From NCBI RefSeq assembly GCF_024345415.1, contig NZ_JAGQBB010000021.1:1-54308 (forward strand): a stretch of 54,308 bases of DNA, written 5' to 3'. Below, piece after piece: positions 21,854-30,630 of the stretch (position 1 is its first letter; each line of letters starts with the position of its first letter). The DNA is from Synechococcus sp. Tobar12-5m-g. Lineage in GTDB: Bacteria > Cyanobacteriota > Cyanobacteriia > PCC-6307 > Cyanobiaceae. The position numbers were made by a program, and so were the translations under genes. A model generated the notes under the pieces. It ran no database searches and was not told the origin of the DNA. It saw nothing but the letters and a program-made list of their open reading frames with translations.

Positions 21854-23997
21854 CAGGAGTGCTCGCTTGGCTCGGTTTCCACAGGCATCACGGTACCTTT
21901 CAGCCACCAGGCACTCAGTGTGATCGGCTCATGATCAGGAACCTTGTCGAGTTTTTCGAAGGGATAAAGATCTTCGAGGCGGTGGTGCACGGTCTGCGAA
22001 ACAAGAATTGAGCCTGGTGGACATGCATCCTTCAACTCAACAGCGAGGTTCATGGTTTTTCCCCAGACGTCATAGACGACTTTGCTCTTGCCAACGATGC
22101 CAACGGCGATATCGCCGGAATCAATTCCAATTTTTAGATTGAGATCAAAGTCACGCTCAAAATTGAAACGACGGATGACACCAAACATCTCGATGCCGCA
22201 GTCGACCGCTCGTTTGTCATGGTCGAGATACGGAGCGGATAATCCGCAAACAGCCAGATAGCGATCGCCAATCGTCTTGATCTTTTCGATACCATGACTG
22301 AGGGCAATATCATCAAACGACGCAACCAGGTCATTGAGAATTTCAACAGACTCAAAAGCACTGAGGGAGGCAGCAAGTTCGGAAAAACCTGTAACTTGCA
22401 TGTACAACACAGCTACATTGGAAATATCTTCGGCGATTTGCTTCTCGCCGTGCTGTAGGCGACGTGCAATGGCTGCTGGAAATACACTCAAGAGAAGGCT
22501 CTCATTTTCCTGGCTCTTTTGTTCCACCAGTTCTCGCTGGGAACGCAAGCTATGCAGCATCGAATTGAACGAACGACCGAGTTCACCAAACTCATCTCCG
22601 GTTTCCAGGGTGGGGATCGACTCCAGCTCGCCAGATGCCACCTTGCGGGCACTGATGTTCAGGGCACTGATCGGTTTCACGAAGAAGTGTGCGAGACCCA
22701 TCGCCACCATCGTGGTGAGGAGGATCAAAAGTGTTGCCGAAATCAGTATCTGGCGCTGGAAAGAGTGGATTGGTGCATAGGCCTCGTCCAGGTCCATCTC
22801 GGCAAGGATTACCCAATCCAGATCCTTGATCTTTAGTGGGGCGAATGAGCTAAGAACGGGAATGCTACGATAGTCCTTGATGATTTCTGTTCCCTTTCGT
22901 CCAGCTAGAGCCTGGCTGACTCCCTGTGTTTTTACCCGCAACTGAAGGATTGTGGTATCAAACTGTTGAATTCTTCTTATTATATCTTCATTGATGTTCA
23001 GCGAACGAAGGTTGGCGAAAAAAGCTTTCGGATCTTCGATCAGAAACCTGGAAATTGACCGCATCAGCTGGTCATTGCCGACCAAGTAGGTTTCGCCGGA
23101 GTTGCCGAGACCATCTTCCTTCCAGTTGCGATTACCTGTCATCACATTGTTGATTTCATTCACCGGCATCTGAAAGGCCAGGATTCCTACCAGCTCAGAT
23201 CCTCTATAGATAGGCGCAGCGATGAATGCGGCGGGAGCATCATAAGATGGCGCATAGGGTGCAAAGTCTACAAGCCTGGTGTACTTCTGCTCCTTTGCAT
23301 CCATCACTGTTCGCACAAGATTCGCAAGGTTAGAGCCTTTGTAGGGTCCACTTAAAAGATTGCTGGCAAAGTCAGTTTCCTTGAAAACGGTATAGACGAT
23401 TGTTCCTTCTGGATTGATCAGAAACATGTCATAATATCCGAAACGCTCGATTATGTTACGGAAGATGGGATGGTAGTTGGCATGCACCTTCGAATATGTG
23501 CTGTTGTCAGGAGCTCTGTTGAGAAGTTGTTTCTTGCCAACTGGGTTGGGATTGGCAGCAATGTATTGAAATTGAAGATATTGGGAAGCTGGCGGCTTAA
23601 GTAGATAGGACTGCAGAATCGGTGTTCCCGAGCGGCCCTTCATGAGACGCGGCAGGAAGATCTGAGAGTAGTAGTCTGACAACTTCTTTTCGGCTTCCTT
23701 GGATAATGAGGATCTATCCAGCTGCTTGTGTGCTGCAGTAAACTCCTGAACTGCAGATGTTATCGTTGGGTCTTCGCTGAGAGTCTGAGTATGATTTCGA
23801 ATTGTGTTGAAATAGGCCTCAATCTGGTGTGCTTTAGAGGCCCGCACACTTGTCAGTTGATTGGATACCCGGCTAGTGAGATTGTCCTTGCCGCTCCTAT
23901 AGCCAAGTGCGGCGGTTACAAAGATTGAAAAGCCGCTGACAGCGAGCACCATCAAGATTAGCTTTGACTTGATGCTCAAATGGTTCAGCGAAAGCAT
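21853..23997 (-). CDS. Cache-HAMP-class III cyclase-like sensor (degenerate)
   Basis: A 714-residue membrane sensor. A first transmembrane helix (near 12-32) is followed by a large extracytoplasmic Cache/PDC-type region (to about 400; YYDMFLINPEGTIVYTVFKE, FQMPVNEINNVM). A second helix lies near 405-430, then HAMP (VKPISALNISARKVASGELE), a short coiled coil, and a class III nucleotide cyclase fold. The cyclase fold has KIKTIGDRYLAV (Asp578) and YDVWGKTMNLAVELKD (Asn650). However, the first metal-binding Asp is Gln534 (LYMQVTGF) and the transition-state Arg is Glu654. Catalysis is therefore doubtful, although the adenine-selecting Lys and Asp are kept. It overlaps the cNMP-binding MscS gene by one base. 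Whether it makes, binds or merely senses nucleotide is unknown. Confidence 0.9.
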   Translation of the reverse strand: MLSLNHLSIKSKLILMVLAVSGFSIFVTAALGYRSGKDNLTSRVSNQLTSVRASKAHQIEAYFNTIRNHTQTLSEDPTITSAVQEFTAAHKQLDRSSLSKEAEKKLSDYYSQIFLPRLMKGRSGTPILQSYLLKPPASQYLQFQYIAANPNPVGKKQLLNRAPDNSTYSKVHANYHPIFRNIIERFGYYDMFLINPEGTIVYTVFKETDFASNLLSGPYKGSNLANLVRTVMDAKEQKYTRLVDFAPYAPSYDAPAAFIAAPIYRGSELVGILAFQMPVNEINNVMTGNRNWKEDGLGNSGETYLVGNDQLMRSISRFLIEDPKAFFANLRSLNINEDIIRRIQQFDTTILQLRVKTQGVSQALAGRKGTEIIKDYRSIPVLSSFAPLKIKDLDWVILAEMDLDEAYAPIHSFQRQILISATLLILLTTMVAMGLAHFFVKPISALNISARKVASGELESIPTLETGDEFGELGRSFNSMLHSLRSQRELVEQKSQENESLLLSVFPAAIARRLQHGEKQIAEDISNVAVLYMQVTGFSELAASLSAFESVEILNDLVASFDDIALSHGIEKIKTIGDRYLAVCGLSAPYLDHDKRAVDCGIEMFGVIRRFNFERDFDLNLKIGIDSGDIAVGIVGKSKVVYDVWGKTMNLAVELKDACPPGSILVSQTVHHRLEDLYPFEKLDKVPDHEPITLSAWWLKGTVMPVETEPSEHS

Positions 23998-24107
23998 TGA
24001 TCAGCGAGCTCAAGACAAGGGCATCATTCAAGACTTTATCTAGTTTTTTTGCTGACCACAGGTGAAGACTATAAAAGCCCGAGAGGCACAAAACTGTAGC
24101 GATAGCG

Positions 24108-24521
24108 TCACTTCCCTGGGATGGGGATCAGGTTTGTTGGCACAGCTGCGATCACGGGGTAGTGACAGGGCAGCTTTTCAGTCAGATCTAGGAGGAGCGG
24201 CCTGGAGTCATTGTTGCTAGGAAGGAGCATATCAAGGATGGCGCAGCTTGCGTGAGAAAGCTGCCACTGGACCCTGCAAGGCACTTCTTCCACATGAATG
24301 ATGTGCGCATGTTTCACCAGCCATGCATGGAAGGTAGCGACAGGTGAGGGAGCGTGTTGGTCAGCGAGCTGATTGAAACAGTCCTGGATGACCAGTGCTG
24401 AGTGGACCCCTTCCCCCTCACCGACCAAAGCGAGGGAAGCACCTGTTGCTGATTCCATGGGCGACTGACCACAAGCTCGCCGCAGACTTCGTCGATCCAT
24501 GAGAGCAAACGTGCCCATCAC
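24108..24521 (-). CDS. Hypothetical protein, uncertain
   Basis: A 137-residue open frame, with MDRRSLRRACGQSPMESATG near the start, then VIQDCFNQLADQHAPSPVAT and SHASCAILDMLLPSNNDSRP. No known domain, signal peptide or membrane helix was recognised. It lies upstream of the cyclase-like gene on the same strand, with about 110 bases between. It could be coding, but a competing frame is open over part of the same stretch. I see no ribosome binding site that decides the question. Confidence 0.3.
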   Translation of the reverse strand: MMGTFALMDRRSLRRACGQSPMESATGASLALVGEGEGVHSALVIQDCFNQLADQHAPSPVATFHAWLVKHAHIIHVEEVPCRVQWQLSHASCAILDMLLPSNNDSRPLLLDLTEKLPCHYPVIAAVPTNLIPIPGK

Positions 24522-24539
24522 GGCCTTGTTCCGCTACTT

Positions 24540-24859
24540 GTCCTGCAGGTGCCTCTGGCCTGCATCGCTACGGCCCCACCATGGCGGAACTGATCAGTGG
24601 GGTGACCATCAACCTGGCGATGGTGGAAGACGGCCAGGCGTTTCCCTGCCGCAAGTACCTGGGCGCGTGCATCGCCAGGGAGTATCTGGATGCCGAGTTC
24701 CGGGCTTCCCGCCGCCGTACCTGGGTGTGGCTGGTGCCGGGCGGCATCACCCGCCCGTGGAACTTTCGGCGGGTTCGGCTGCACCAATCGTTGCCCGAAG
24801 CTTCATGGCGCTGCGAAGAATCGCTCAGAGCCAGGGAGTTCAGCCGTGGCCCCTGTTAG
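24540..24859 (+). pseudogene. Thermonuclease (SNase-like) 3' remnant
   Basis: From about 24564 the translation HRYGPTMAELISGVTINLAM, then VEDGQAFPCRKYLGACIARE and VWLVPGGITRPWNFRR, matches the C-terminal half of staphylococcal-nuclease-like secreted nucleases. The usual YGR catalytic Arg (Arg87 in SNase) is a Pro here, and the N-terminal half with the other catalytic residues is absent or unreadable. It is probably a dead fragment. The following 300 bases to the AbrB gene hold no gene that I can support. Confidence 0.65.
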
Positions 24860-25157
24860 GAGGAAGGGACTCCACTGATCCCTGGGTCATGCGAGAGCTC
24901 CATGCACTCGCAGTTCTGGCTTTGTCTGGTGTGGCCTTGTCCCTTGCCTCCGGAGCCGGGGTTCACCCTGGAGCGGGATTCGGGGCACCTGGCGCAGGGA
25001 TGTATCGGCGCGGATGTAACCGGGCGTGTAGATCAGGTCCGTACTGGTGACAGGGAAGCCTGCATAAGCCTCCGCTGAAGGGACGGACATCCGTACCTTC
25101 AAGGCTTGGTCCTGATCGTCTTGTTCGTTACCTTGCCCCTAGACGTACCCCACCAAC

Positions 25158-25529
25158 ATGGCTCTCACCGGTGCGGATCTACTCGCCAAAGTCAAGGAGC
25201 TGGGCGATGCCTCCAAATCGGAGCTGGTGCGGGCCGCCGGCTACCTCAGCACCAAGAAAGACGGCAGTGAAAGGCTGAATTTCACCGCCTTCTATGAGGC
25301 GCTGCTGGAAGCCAAAGGCGTGAGCGTGGGCCATGGCAGCGGCCCAGGCAAAGGCAAGGCTGGCAGCAGCTTGGGCTTCATCACCAAGATTCAGTTCAAC
25401 GGCAACCTGATGGTGGGCAAGGCCTACACCGCCCTGCTGGATCTCAAGCCCGGCGATGCGTTCGAGATCAAGCTGGGCAAGAAGCAGATCCGCCTGGTGC
25501 CCGTGGGTGGGGCTGACGACGAGGAGTGA
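25158..25529 (+). CDS. Cyanobacterial AbrB-like regulator
   Basis: A 123-residue protein of the cyAbrB family, which is confined to cyanobacteria and regulates carbon and nitrogen metabolism genes. The N terminus MALTGADLLAKVKELGDASK, then SELVRAAGYLSTKKDGSERL and FTAFYEALLEAKGVSVG, is the clade-specific part. The C-terminal AbrB DNA-binding half has IQFNGNLMVGKAYTALLDLK, PGDAFEIKLGKKQIRLVPVG. All conserved blocks are present and the length is normal. It stands alone between a dead nuclease gene and the remnants of a hydrolase and CopD gene. It supports a cyanobacterial origin of the window. Confidence 0.92.
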   Translation: MALTGADLLAKVKELGDASKSELVRAAGYLSTKKDGSERLNFTAFYEALLEAKGVSVGHGSGPGKGKAGSSLGFITKIQFNGNLMVGKAYTALLDLKPGDAFEIKLGKKQIRLVPVGGADDEE

Positions 25530-25532
25530 AGG

Positions 25533-25631
25533 TCGCTGGGCTGGATCCCCAGCGCTGATAACGGCTTCAAGCTCACCTGTCGTTCCGGCGTCAGCAAGGC
25601 GGAGATCTGGGCCATCGGAGTGGCGGCTTGA
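25533..25631 (+). pseudogene. KANL3-type hydrolase C-terminal remnant
   Basis: The frame reads LGWIPSADNGFKLTCRSGVS, then KAEIWAIGVAA and stop. It aligns with the end of the hydrolase at 11060-11728 (RWIPSGDHSFKPTRSSGLSE, then AENWATAVA). The catalytic His is Asn here. Only this tail is left, placed directly after the AbrB gene. Confidence 0.65.
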
Positions 25632-25658
25632 AGGCCTGGCCGATCGGGAGCGGGCCTC

Positions 25659-26040
25659 TCAACCCAGCCCGCCCAGGCTGATCAGCGCGCCCACCACCAC
25701 AAAGGCGATCGCCAGGGCAGTGATGCCACGGAGGTGCCAGGCCAGGCCACTGAGGTTGCCGTCTCTGAGGTTGGGGATCAGCCGCAGGCGGGCATGCACG
25801 GCCAGTGCCGCGATACCGACCAGAAGCAGCAGCTTGGTGCCCACCAGCAGGCCGACTGAATGGCGAGGGTGGTGAGGCCCAGCGGCTCGAACGTCTCCTC
25901 GAAGGCGCGGATCGGCGCCGCCCGACCCTCGCGCAGTGCACGGGGCAGCACGCCCAGATCCAGCACCAGCTGGCCGCCGGTCCAGACCGTGGCGGCCAGG
26001 GCATGCACGATGGAGCCCGTTCGGGCTGTCTGACCATGAA
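25659..26040 (-). pseudogene. CopD-like membrane protein, frameshifted
   Basis: Two frames together give most of a small CopD-family membrane protein. The first has IVHALAATVWTGGQLVLDLG, then VLPRALREGRAAPIRAFEET and FEPLGLTTLAI. After a single-base shift near 25855 the second has VGTKLLLLVGIAALAVHARL, then ITALAIAFVVVGALISLGGL. CopD proteins are associated with copper uptake or handling. The conserved His in VHALAATVWTGGQ is kept. It is divergent from a relic of a thiamine-binding gene, as in the copy at 6725-7325. The frameshift could be real decay or a sequence error. Confidence 0.75.
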
Positions 26041-26086
26041 GGTGATCGTCGATCTCTGTCTGGTTCCGTTCATCCTGAGCTGCTGA
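26036..26086 (+). pseudogene. Thiamine-binding protein 5' relic
   Basis: Sixteen codons, MKVIVDLCLVPFILSC and stop, match the start of the intact gene at 7005 (KVIVDLCVVPIGVG). The match ends after about twelve residues. The relic keeps the divergent arrangement with the CopD-like gene. Confidence 0.7.
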
Positions 26087-26107
26087 AGGACGCTGGGCAA
26101 AGCACCG

Positions 26108-26893
26108 ATGACTGTGGGTAGGTGGCTCGGCTGGGCCGGCTTGCTGGCGCTGGGCTACGGCGGTGTCTGCCTGTTGATGTTCCTGGCCCAGCGCTCGTTC
26201 ATCTATTTCCCCCGGCCCGCCGCCGATCCTTCCGGCCGGCTGGAGCTGCAGGTGGAGGGCAAGCGCGTGCTGGTGGCCCACCGCCCCCATCCGGGGCCCC
26301 GGGCGCTGATCTACTTCGGCGGCAACGCCGAGGACGTGTCCCTCACCCGCGCCGAGCTGGCCGCCCTGCTGCCCGACACGGCCCTCTATCTGCTCCACTA
26401 CCGCGGCTACGGCGGCAGCGAGGGCAGACCCAGCGAAGCGGCCCTGCGCGCCGACGCCCGGGCCCTCTATGCCCACGTGGCCGAGCGCCACAGCGCGGTG
26501 ACGGTGGTGGGCCGCAGCCTTGGCACCGGGCCGGCGGTGCATCTGGCTGCCACCCGCACGGTGCAGCGGCTGGTTCTGCTGGTACCTTTCGACAGCCTGC
26601 TGGCGGTGGCCCGCGGCACCATGCCGTGGCTGCCGGTGGATCTGCTGCTGCTCGATCGCTGGGATGCGGCCGCCGAGGCGCCCCTGGTGCGCGCCCCCAC
26701 CACGATCGTGGCGGCTGCCGTCGATCGGGTGGTGCCCACGCGCCACGCCGTCGCCCTGCACCGCGCCTTCCAGCCCGGCGTGGCAGAGCTGATTCTGGTG
26801 CCCGACCTCGACCACAACACGCCGATCCTCAGCTCGGCGGCCTTCCGCGCTGCCCTGCAAGGCCAGGACACTGGCCGTCCCCACAGCCGCTAG
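26108..26893 (+). CDS. Membrane-anchored alpha/beta hydrolase (BEM46/ABHD13-like)
   Basis: A 261-residue protein with an N-terminal membrane anchor (LGWAGLLALGYGGVCLLMFL near 8-27) and the motif AQRSFIYFPRP common to this family. Then come ALIYFGGNAEDVSLTRAEL (oxyanion region), YLLHYRGYGGSEGRPSEAAL, the nucleophile Ser in VVGRSLGTGPAVHLA near 139, the acid in VAAAVDRVVPTRHAVAL, and the His in VPDLDHNTPI. All three catalytic residues are present. The protein is predicted to sit at the inner membrane as a lipase/thioesterase-like enzyme; the substrate is not known. It converges on the CoA transferase gene. Confidence 0.87.
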   Translation: MTVGRWLGWAGLLALGYGGVCLLMFLAQRSFIYFPRPAADPSGRLELQVEGKRVLVAHRPHPGPRALIYFGGNAEDVSLTRAELAALLPDTALYLLHYRGYGGSEGRPSEAALRADARALYAHVAERHSAVTVVGRSLGTGPAVHLAATRTVQRLVLLVPFDSLLAVARGTMPWLPVDLLLLDRWDAAAEAPLVRAPTTIVAAAVDRVVPTRHAVALHRAFQPGVAELILVPDLDHNTPILSSAAFRAALQGQDTGRPHSR

Positions 26894-26974
26894 CAGATCT
26901 GGCTAATCCCGGCTGTTGGCAGCGATGGGGAGTGGGGCTGAGCCTCATGCCGTTGAAACAAAGCAAAGCTCTCT

Positions 26975-28420
26975 TCAGACCCAGCTAAGGGAGGAGGATC
27001 CGAGTGGTTGGGTAGAGCGATCGAAGCCGGGTTTGATGTCCGTCATCTCTAGAAGACTGGGGAGGTAGGTGATCTTGCCAAACGGACCGTCAATCGTCTC
27101 GACCGGAAGCTGTGCTTCTCGAATAAGATCTGCCCATGGACGACTTCCACTGAGAGCGGAAGCGTCTAGCAGGCCAACATCCTGTGCCCACATACACATG
27201 CGAGTAAGTGAGACCCGCACCTGATAGCTGCCACCCTCTTCTGCACGTTTAAGCAATGCCGCAGAAATCGCAGCAGCGCCAACATAACCAGCCAGGTAGT
27301 CAGCGAAGATGTTCTGCACTGGCATCAATGGAGCATCCACGGCCCCTTCCTCGTCCACATAGCCGGAAACAGCTACGGCCAGCATGTCGAAGCCACGGAA
27401 GTCTGCCCACTCCCCTTCAAAATCGAAGCAGCGCAACTCATGAGCGATAATTCCAGGCTTGCTTGTGGCAAGAATTTTTGGAGAAATACCCTTCTTATCT
27501 AGATTTAAGTAGGAACAGGTGAAGACATCGGCGTCCTGCAGCAGACTGAAGAAAGCCTGACGGTCTGCACTGTCACGCAGGTCGCAGTAAGCAGCACGCT
27601 TACCGATATCAGTTTCGAGCCGCCAGTTAAGGTGATCGGGGTAATCGACACGTGAGAGGTGTAGAACATTAGCGCCAAACTCAGCCAGGGTGCGGGCGGT
27701 GATCGGACCGCCAATGACGTGGGTGCAATCCAGGACGTTGATACCGTGCAGTGGGCGACCATCAGATGGAAGATTCGCCGGAAGCGGGATAGGATCACTC
27801 TCGCCAATCTTGATCAGTTCCACTACAGGCTTTGATGCCAGTCGAGCCCCCACAGGATGGCGGCGCCATTCCTCCGCACTGCGCACTACACCAACGGCAG
27901 CACCCTCATCCCGTAGGGCCCGTTCAAGTGCTTCGGCATCCCAAGTGCTGACAACCTGCTCGACAGCTCTTGGGGTCGGGGCGCACTTCAGAACGCGATA
28001 AACAGCATCGTGAAGCCGCGGATACAATGTTTCAAACTTGATAAAGCGGCCGTCACGGGTGGCATAGAACTCGCCACCGACTTCATCGTCGAAGGATCCA
28101 GGTGCGCCGTAATCTGTAAATCCAAGCTCTCTACCGTTTTGGCGAAGATACGCAATTCCATGGTGCTGGTGTACCCCCGCATGGGCATCAGTGGTTACAT
28201 CCTGAACCGGGCCTCCCCGTTGATGCCAGATGTCACCAAGGCACATCCCAAGACTGGCCTGCGCGGCCGCCATCAACTCGCCAAATCGATGGCGGGATGC
28301 GAGCAGCGGATCGCTGTTTCGGATGGTGACCTTGCCTTGGTAGGCGCTCTCTCGACGCCCCAAAGCCTTCTGGATGATATCCAGAGCAAGTTGAACGGAT
28401 TCAGTTTCAACTGAGGCCAT
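26975..28420 (-). CDS. CaiB/BaiF class III CoA transferase
   Basis: A 481-residue member of the class III CoA-transferase family. The C-terminal two thirds carry the family blocks GINVLDCTHVIGGPITARTL, then AEFGANVLHLSRVDYPDHLN and DIGKRAAYCDLRDSADRQAF. FRGFDMLAVAVSGYVDEEG and NIFADYLAGYVGAAAISAAL follow, the latter with the likely catalytic Asp. The first 200 residues look like a second, more divergent half (FTDYGAPGSFDDEVGGEFYA, then DGRFIKFETLYPRLHD), suggesting a two-domain member. It transfers CoA between organic acids; the acids cannot be named. The gene is AT-richer than its neighbours and stands alone, so horizontal acquisition is plausible. Confidence 0.87.
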   Translation of the reverse strand: MASVETESVQLALDIIQKALGRRESAYQGKVTIRNSDPLLASRHRFGELMAAAQASLGMCLGDIWHQRGGPVQDVTTDAHAGVHQHHGIAYLRQNGRELGFTDYGAPGSFDDEVGGEFYATRDGRFIKFETLYPRLHDAVYRVLKCAPTPRAVEQVVSTWDAEALERALRDEGAAVGVVRSAEEWRRHPVGARLASKPVVELIKIGESDPIPLPANLPSDGRPLHGINVLDCTHVIGGPITARTLAEFGANVLHLSRVDYPDHLNWRLETDIGKRAAYCDLRDSADRQAFFSLLQDADVFTCSYLNLDKKGISPKILATSKPGIIAHELRCFDFEGEWADFRGFDMLAVAVSGYVDEEGAVDAPLMPVQNIFADYLAGYVGAAAISAALLKRAEEGGSYQVRVSLTRMCMWAQDVGLLDASALSGSRPWADLIREAQLPVETIDGPFGKITYLPSLLEMTDIKPGFDRSTQPLGSSSLSWV

Positions 28421-28648
28421 GCTTTCTGCGGCTTTGGCGCTTCAATCGCCGCCACCTGTGGAGGACGAATTGATCTTAGCGAGATGCCGTGCGTAGTGTC
28501 CATGGTCAGCACATTCAGAATTGAGCCGCCAGTGTGATAAGAGTCCCATAGATGATCAGCCAATTCTCCGCCCCCTGAGTGTGGACTCCTATAGGTTGAT
28601 CAGGGCTGTAGCGGTAGCTGCCACCAATGATGACGCCTCTGCCGCCCA

Positions 28649-28993
28649 TCAGGGGGCATGGCCAAGGTAGCTGGCTCGGCATCGATTTCTGGAGGCGGTG
28701 GATTGATTCACACCACCCCGGCTAACGCCAGCAGTGGGTCGATCCTGCCCAGCGGCGGGGAGGTCGCTTGGCAATGCCCGCATGTGCATTCCAAGGGTGA
28801 GCAGGATCGGATTGGCGCCGCGGTAGCGATGACCCGAGAGCAGGTTGACGTGGTGGCCACCACCGCTGCCATCCCAGGGCCGCCGCCAGGGGGCTGATCC
28901 GGCCTCCCTTAGCTCAATCAACGAGGCGACGATCTTTTCCTCGGCCGTGGGGCCATCGCAGGATTTGCGTGAGCGGGACATGGACGCGACCAT
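28649..28993 (-). pseudogene. ArdC-like antirestriction protein, truncated
   Basis: A 114-residue frame. The first 70 residues match the N-terminal ssDNA-binding domain of ArdC/DUF1738 proteins, common on plasmids and integrative elements: GPTAEEKIVASLIELREAGS, then APWRRPWDGSGGGHHVNLLS and GHRYRGANPILLTLGMHMR. After that, similarity stops and the metallopeptidase-like C-terminal half is missing. About 110 bases of its 5' end recur at 30631-30745. It suggests a former mobile element in this stretch. Confidence 0.7.
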
Positions 28994-29265
28994 GGCAGGC
29001 AAGGCGCGGGACGCCCGAGTGGTGCCCCAGGGCGGCAAGGGCGGCGACGGCGCCTGCCACCGAGCCGCTCACATCAGCCCTTGCCCGTGGGGCGACCATG
29101 AGGAACCCCGCGCGACGCACCCTTCCTGGCAACAGCTGTTGTTGGCTGGGGTTGGGCATGAACCGTCAGGACCGGGAGCACCTGGCAGCGCTGCTGGAAG
29201 ACGCTCCCGCCGCTCCGGTCCTGCGACCCAGCAGACCCAAGCAGTGGTTGCAACATTGGCTGCCC

Positions 29266-30015
29266 TCAGGCTGCGGCCTGCGGCAGCTCTCCCTCCACCA
29301 GGAACAGCTCCCGGGGGAAGCGATGCACCGTCCCGTCGTCATGACTCAGGAAGGACGCGTGATCGCCGTTGACCTCGCCGGTGATCTCCACCTGATCAAA
29401 AGGCGTGGAGACCAGTGCCGCCGGCGTGAACACCCCCACCTGGACAAGCGACTCACTGGTGCGGGCGCTCAAGTACTCAAACGCCTCGATTCCCACCTCC
29501 CTCATCCAATTCCCCAGCCTTTGGGTGGGTCCGTAGTGCAGTGGATCCCGCAGGCCAGTCTGAGCGGCGGGGTCAGCCACAGCCTGAAGTTGCAGGCCCC
29601 GACTGGTTTGAAGCACCACCGAGAACAGAGTCTGCCGGCGACGGATCGGTGCTTTGGGGGGTTCGCTGAAACCTTCCCAGAACAGCAGCGCGTCGTACGC
29701 CCCCTCCAACAACGAACCGATGCGCGTGCGGGAGCCATAGAACATCCCCCGACTCTCTCGACCCCCGAAGCGGGAGCCATGCCGCAGGGGCGGGTAGCGG
29801 AACGGGGTGGTGAGCAGCGGATGGCTGGTTGCTGGCGCCGGCAGGGAGGGCATCGGCGGCTTGCTGCTTTCCACCAGGACCTCCAGCCGCGCCAGCTGGT
29901 CCAGGTCATCCACCAGAGGGCCAAGCGAATCGATGCCCTGCTGCTGCACAAGCCGCAGCACCGTTCCCACCAAGGGGACCTCCGCTGCGGCCTGCACGAT
30001 GGCGAGCAGATCCAT
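29266..30015 (-). CDS. RES-domain toxin (NAD-degrading type)
   Basis: A 249-residue protein. The RES domain spans roughly 70-235: FRYPPLRHGSRFGGRESRGM with the conserved Arg pattern, then FYGSRTRIGSLLEGAYDALL with the Glu, and the C-terminal region with GVFTPAALVSTPFDQVEITG. RES toxins such as MbcT and ParT degrade NAD+ or modify proteins. The first 60 residues are a helical extension. The gene starts five bases after the stop of an Xre/DUF2384-like antitoxin gene, the standard order. No frameshift or stop is seen, so the module appears intact. Confidence 0.85.
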   Translation of the reverse strand: MDLLAIVQAAAEVPLVGTVLRLVQQQGIDSLGPLVDDLDQLARLEVLVESSKPPMPSLPAPATSHPLLTTPFRYPPLRHGSRFGGRESRGMFYGSRTRIGSLLEGAYDALLFWEGFSEPPKAPIRRRQTLFSVVLQTSRGLQLQAVADPAAQTGLRDPLHYGPTQRLGNWMREVGIEAFEYLSARTSESLVQVGVFTPAALVSTPFDQVEITGEVNGDHASFLSHDDGTVHRFPRELFLVEGELPQAAA

Positions 30016-30020
30016 CGCCG

Positions 30021-30410
30021 TCAGATTCGGGCGCGCATGGCGTCGAGGTAATGCACGATCTCCACCAGATCCTCGGTTCGCTGCACCTGTTCAGCGGGCA
30101 CGCCGCCGGTGTGGCGGTTGGCGGTGTGAAACCAGTGGCGCATCTGCTCGCGGTCATTGCCCACCAGCACCGCCAAGCTCCGGTAAAGACGCACCACCAA
30201 CAGGGCCAGTTCACCGGTCTTGGAGGCAGGGTCGATGCCCTTGCCCCGGGCAAAGAGAGAGCGATCTCGACCCAGCACCCGCGCCAGGGCCGAGCGGCTC
30301 AGCTCCAGCTCATCAGAGGCCCGCAGCAGCGCCTGGATCAGCAGCTGGGCATCCGTGAGCGGAGCCGTTGATGCGGCGAGTGGGGGCGAGCGATCAATAA
30401 CGGCCATCAA
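30021..30410 (-). CDS. Xre/MbcA-type antitoxin (DUF2384)
   Basis: A 129-residue antitoxin. The N-terminal half is a helix-turn-helix of the Xre type (LLRASDELELSRSALARVLG, RDRSLFARGKGIDP). The C-terminal half is the toxin-binding DUF2384 region (ELALLVVRLYRSLAVLVGND, then MRHWFHTANRHTGGVPAEQV and DLVEIVHYLDAMRARI). Such proteins bind the RES toxin and repress the operon. The start at 30410 (MMAVIDRS) or the next ATG three bases later is likely. It is separated from the RES gene by five bases. Confidence 0.85.
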   Translation of the reverse strand: MMAVIDRSPPLAASTAPLTDAQLLIQALLRASDELELSRSALARVLGRDRSLFARGKGIDPASKTGELALLVVRLYRSLAVLVGNDREQMRHWFHTANRHTGGVPAEQVQRTEDLVEIVHYLDAMRARI

Positions 30411-30630
30411 CCTGATGTATTTGCATCAAACATAGATGGTTTGAGAGGAAATCAGCAGTGAAATAGCCAAGGACGTGTCCTGCTCACAGCTGCGGATCGT
30501 CCACCAGGGGCTCCTCCAGGGCACGGCCGGATCACTGAGGTCATGGCTCACCGGATCTGTGGTGATGCCACTGCCGGTGGTGGCAGAGAAGATGGAGCAT
30601 TTCCAGCCCATGGAAGAAGAAGAAAACGAT

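Noticed and set aside
24860-25157. Two short competing frames, one plus (24889-25050, signal-like start) and one minus (24887-25102, with TSTDLIYTPGYIRADTS)
   Set aside because: They overlap each other almost completely and neither has family resemblance. I could not decide between them, and both may be remnants.
25936-26884. Long frame opposite the membrane hydrolase that joins the CopD-like sequence
   Set aside because: Only the part up to about 26040 is CopD-like; the upstream extension is antisense of the hydrolase.
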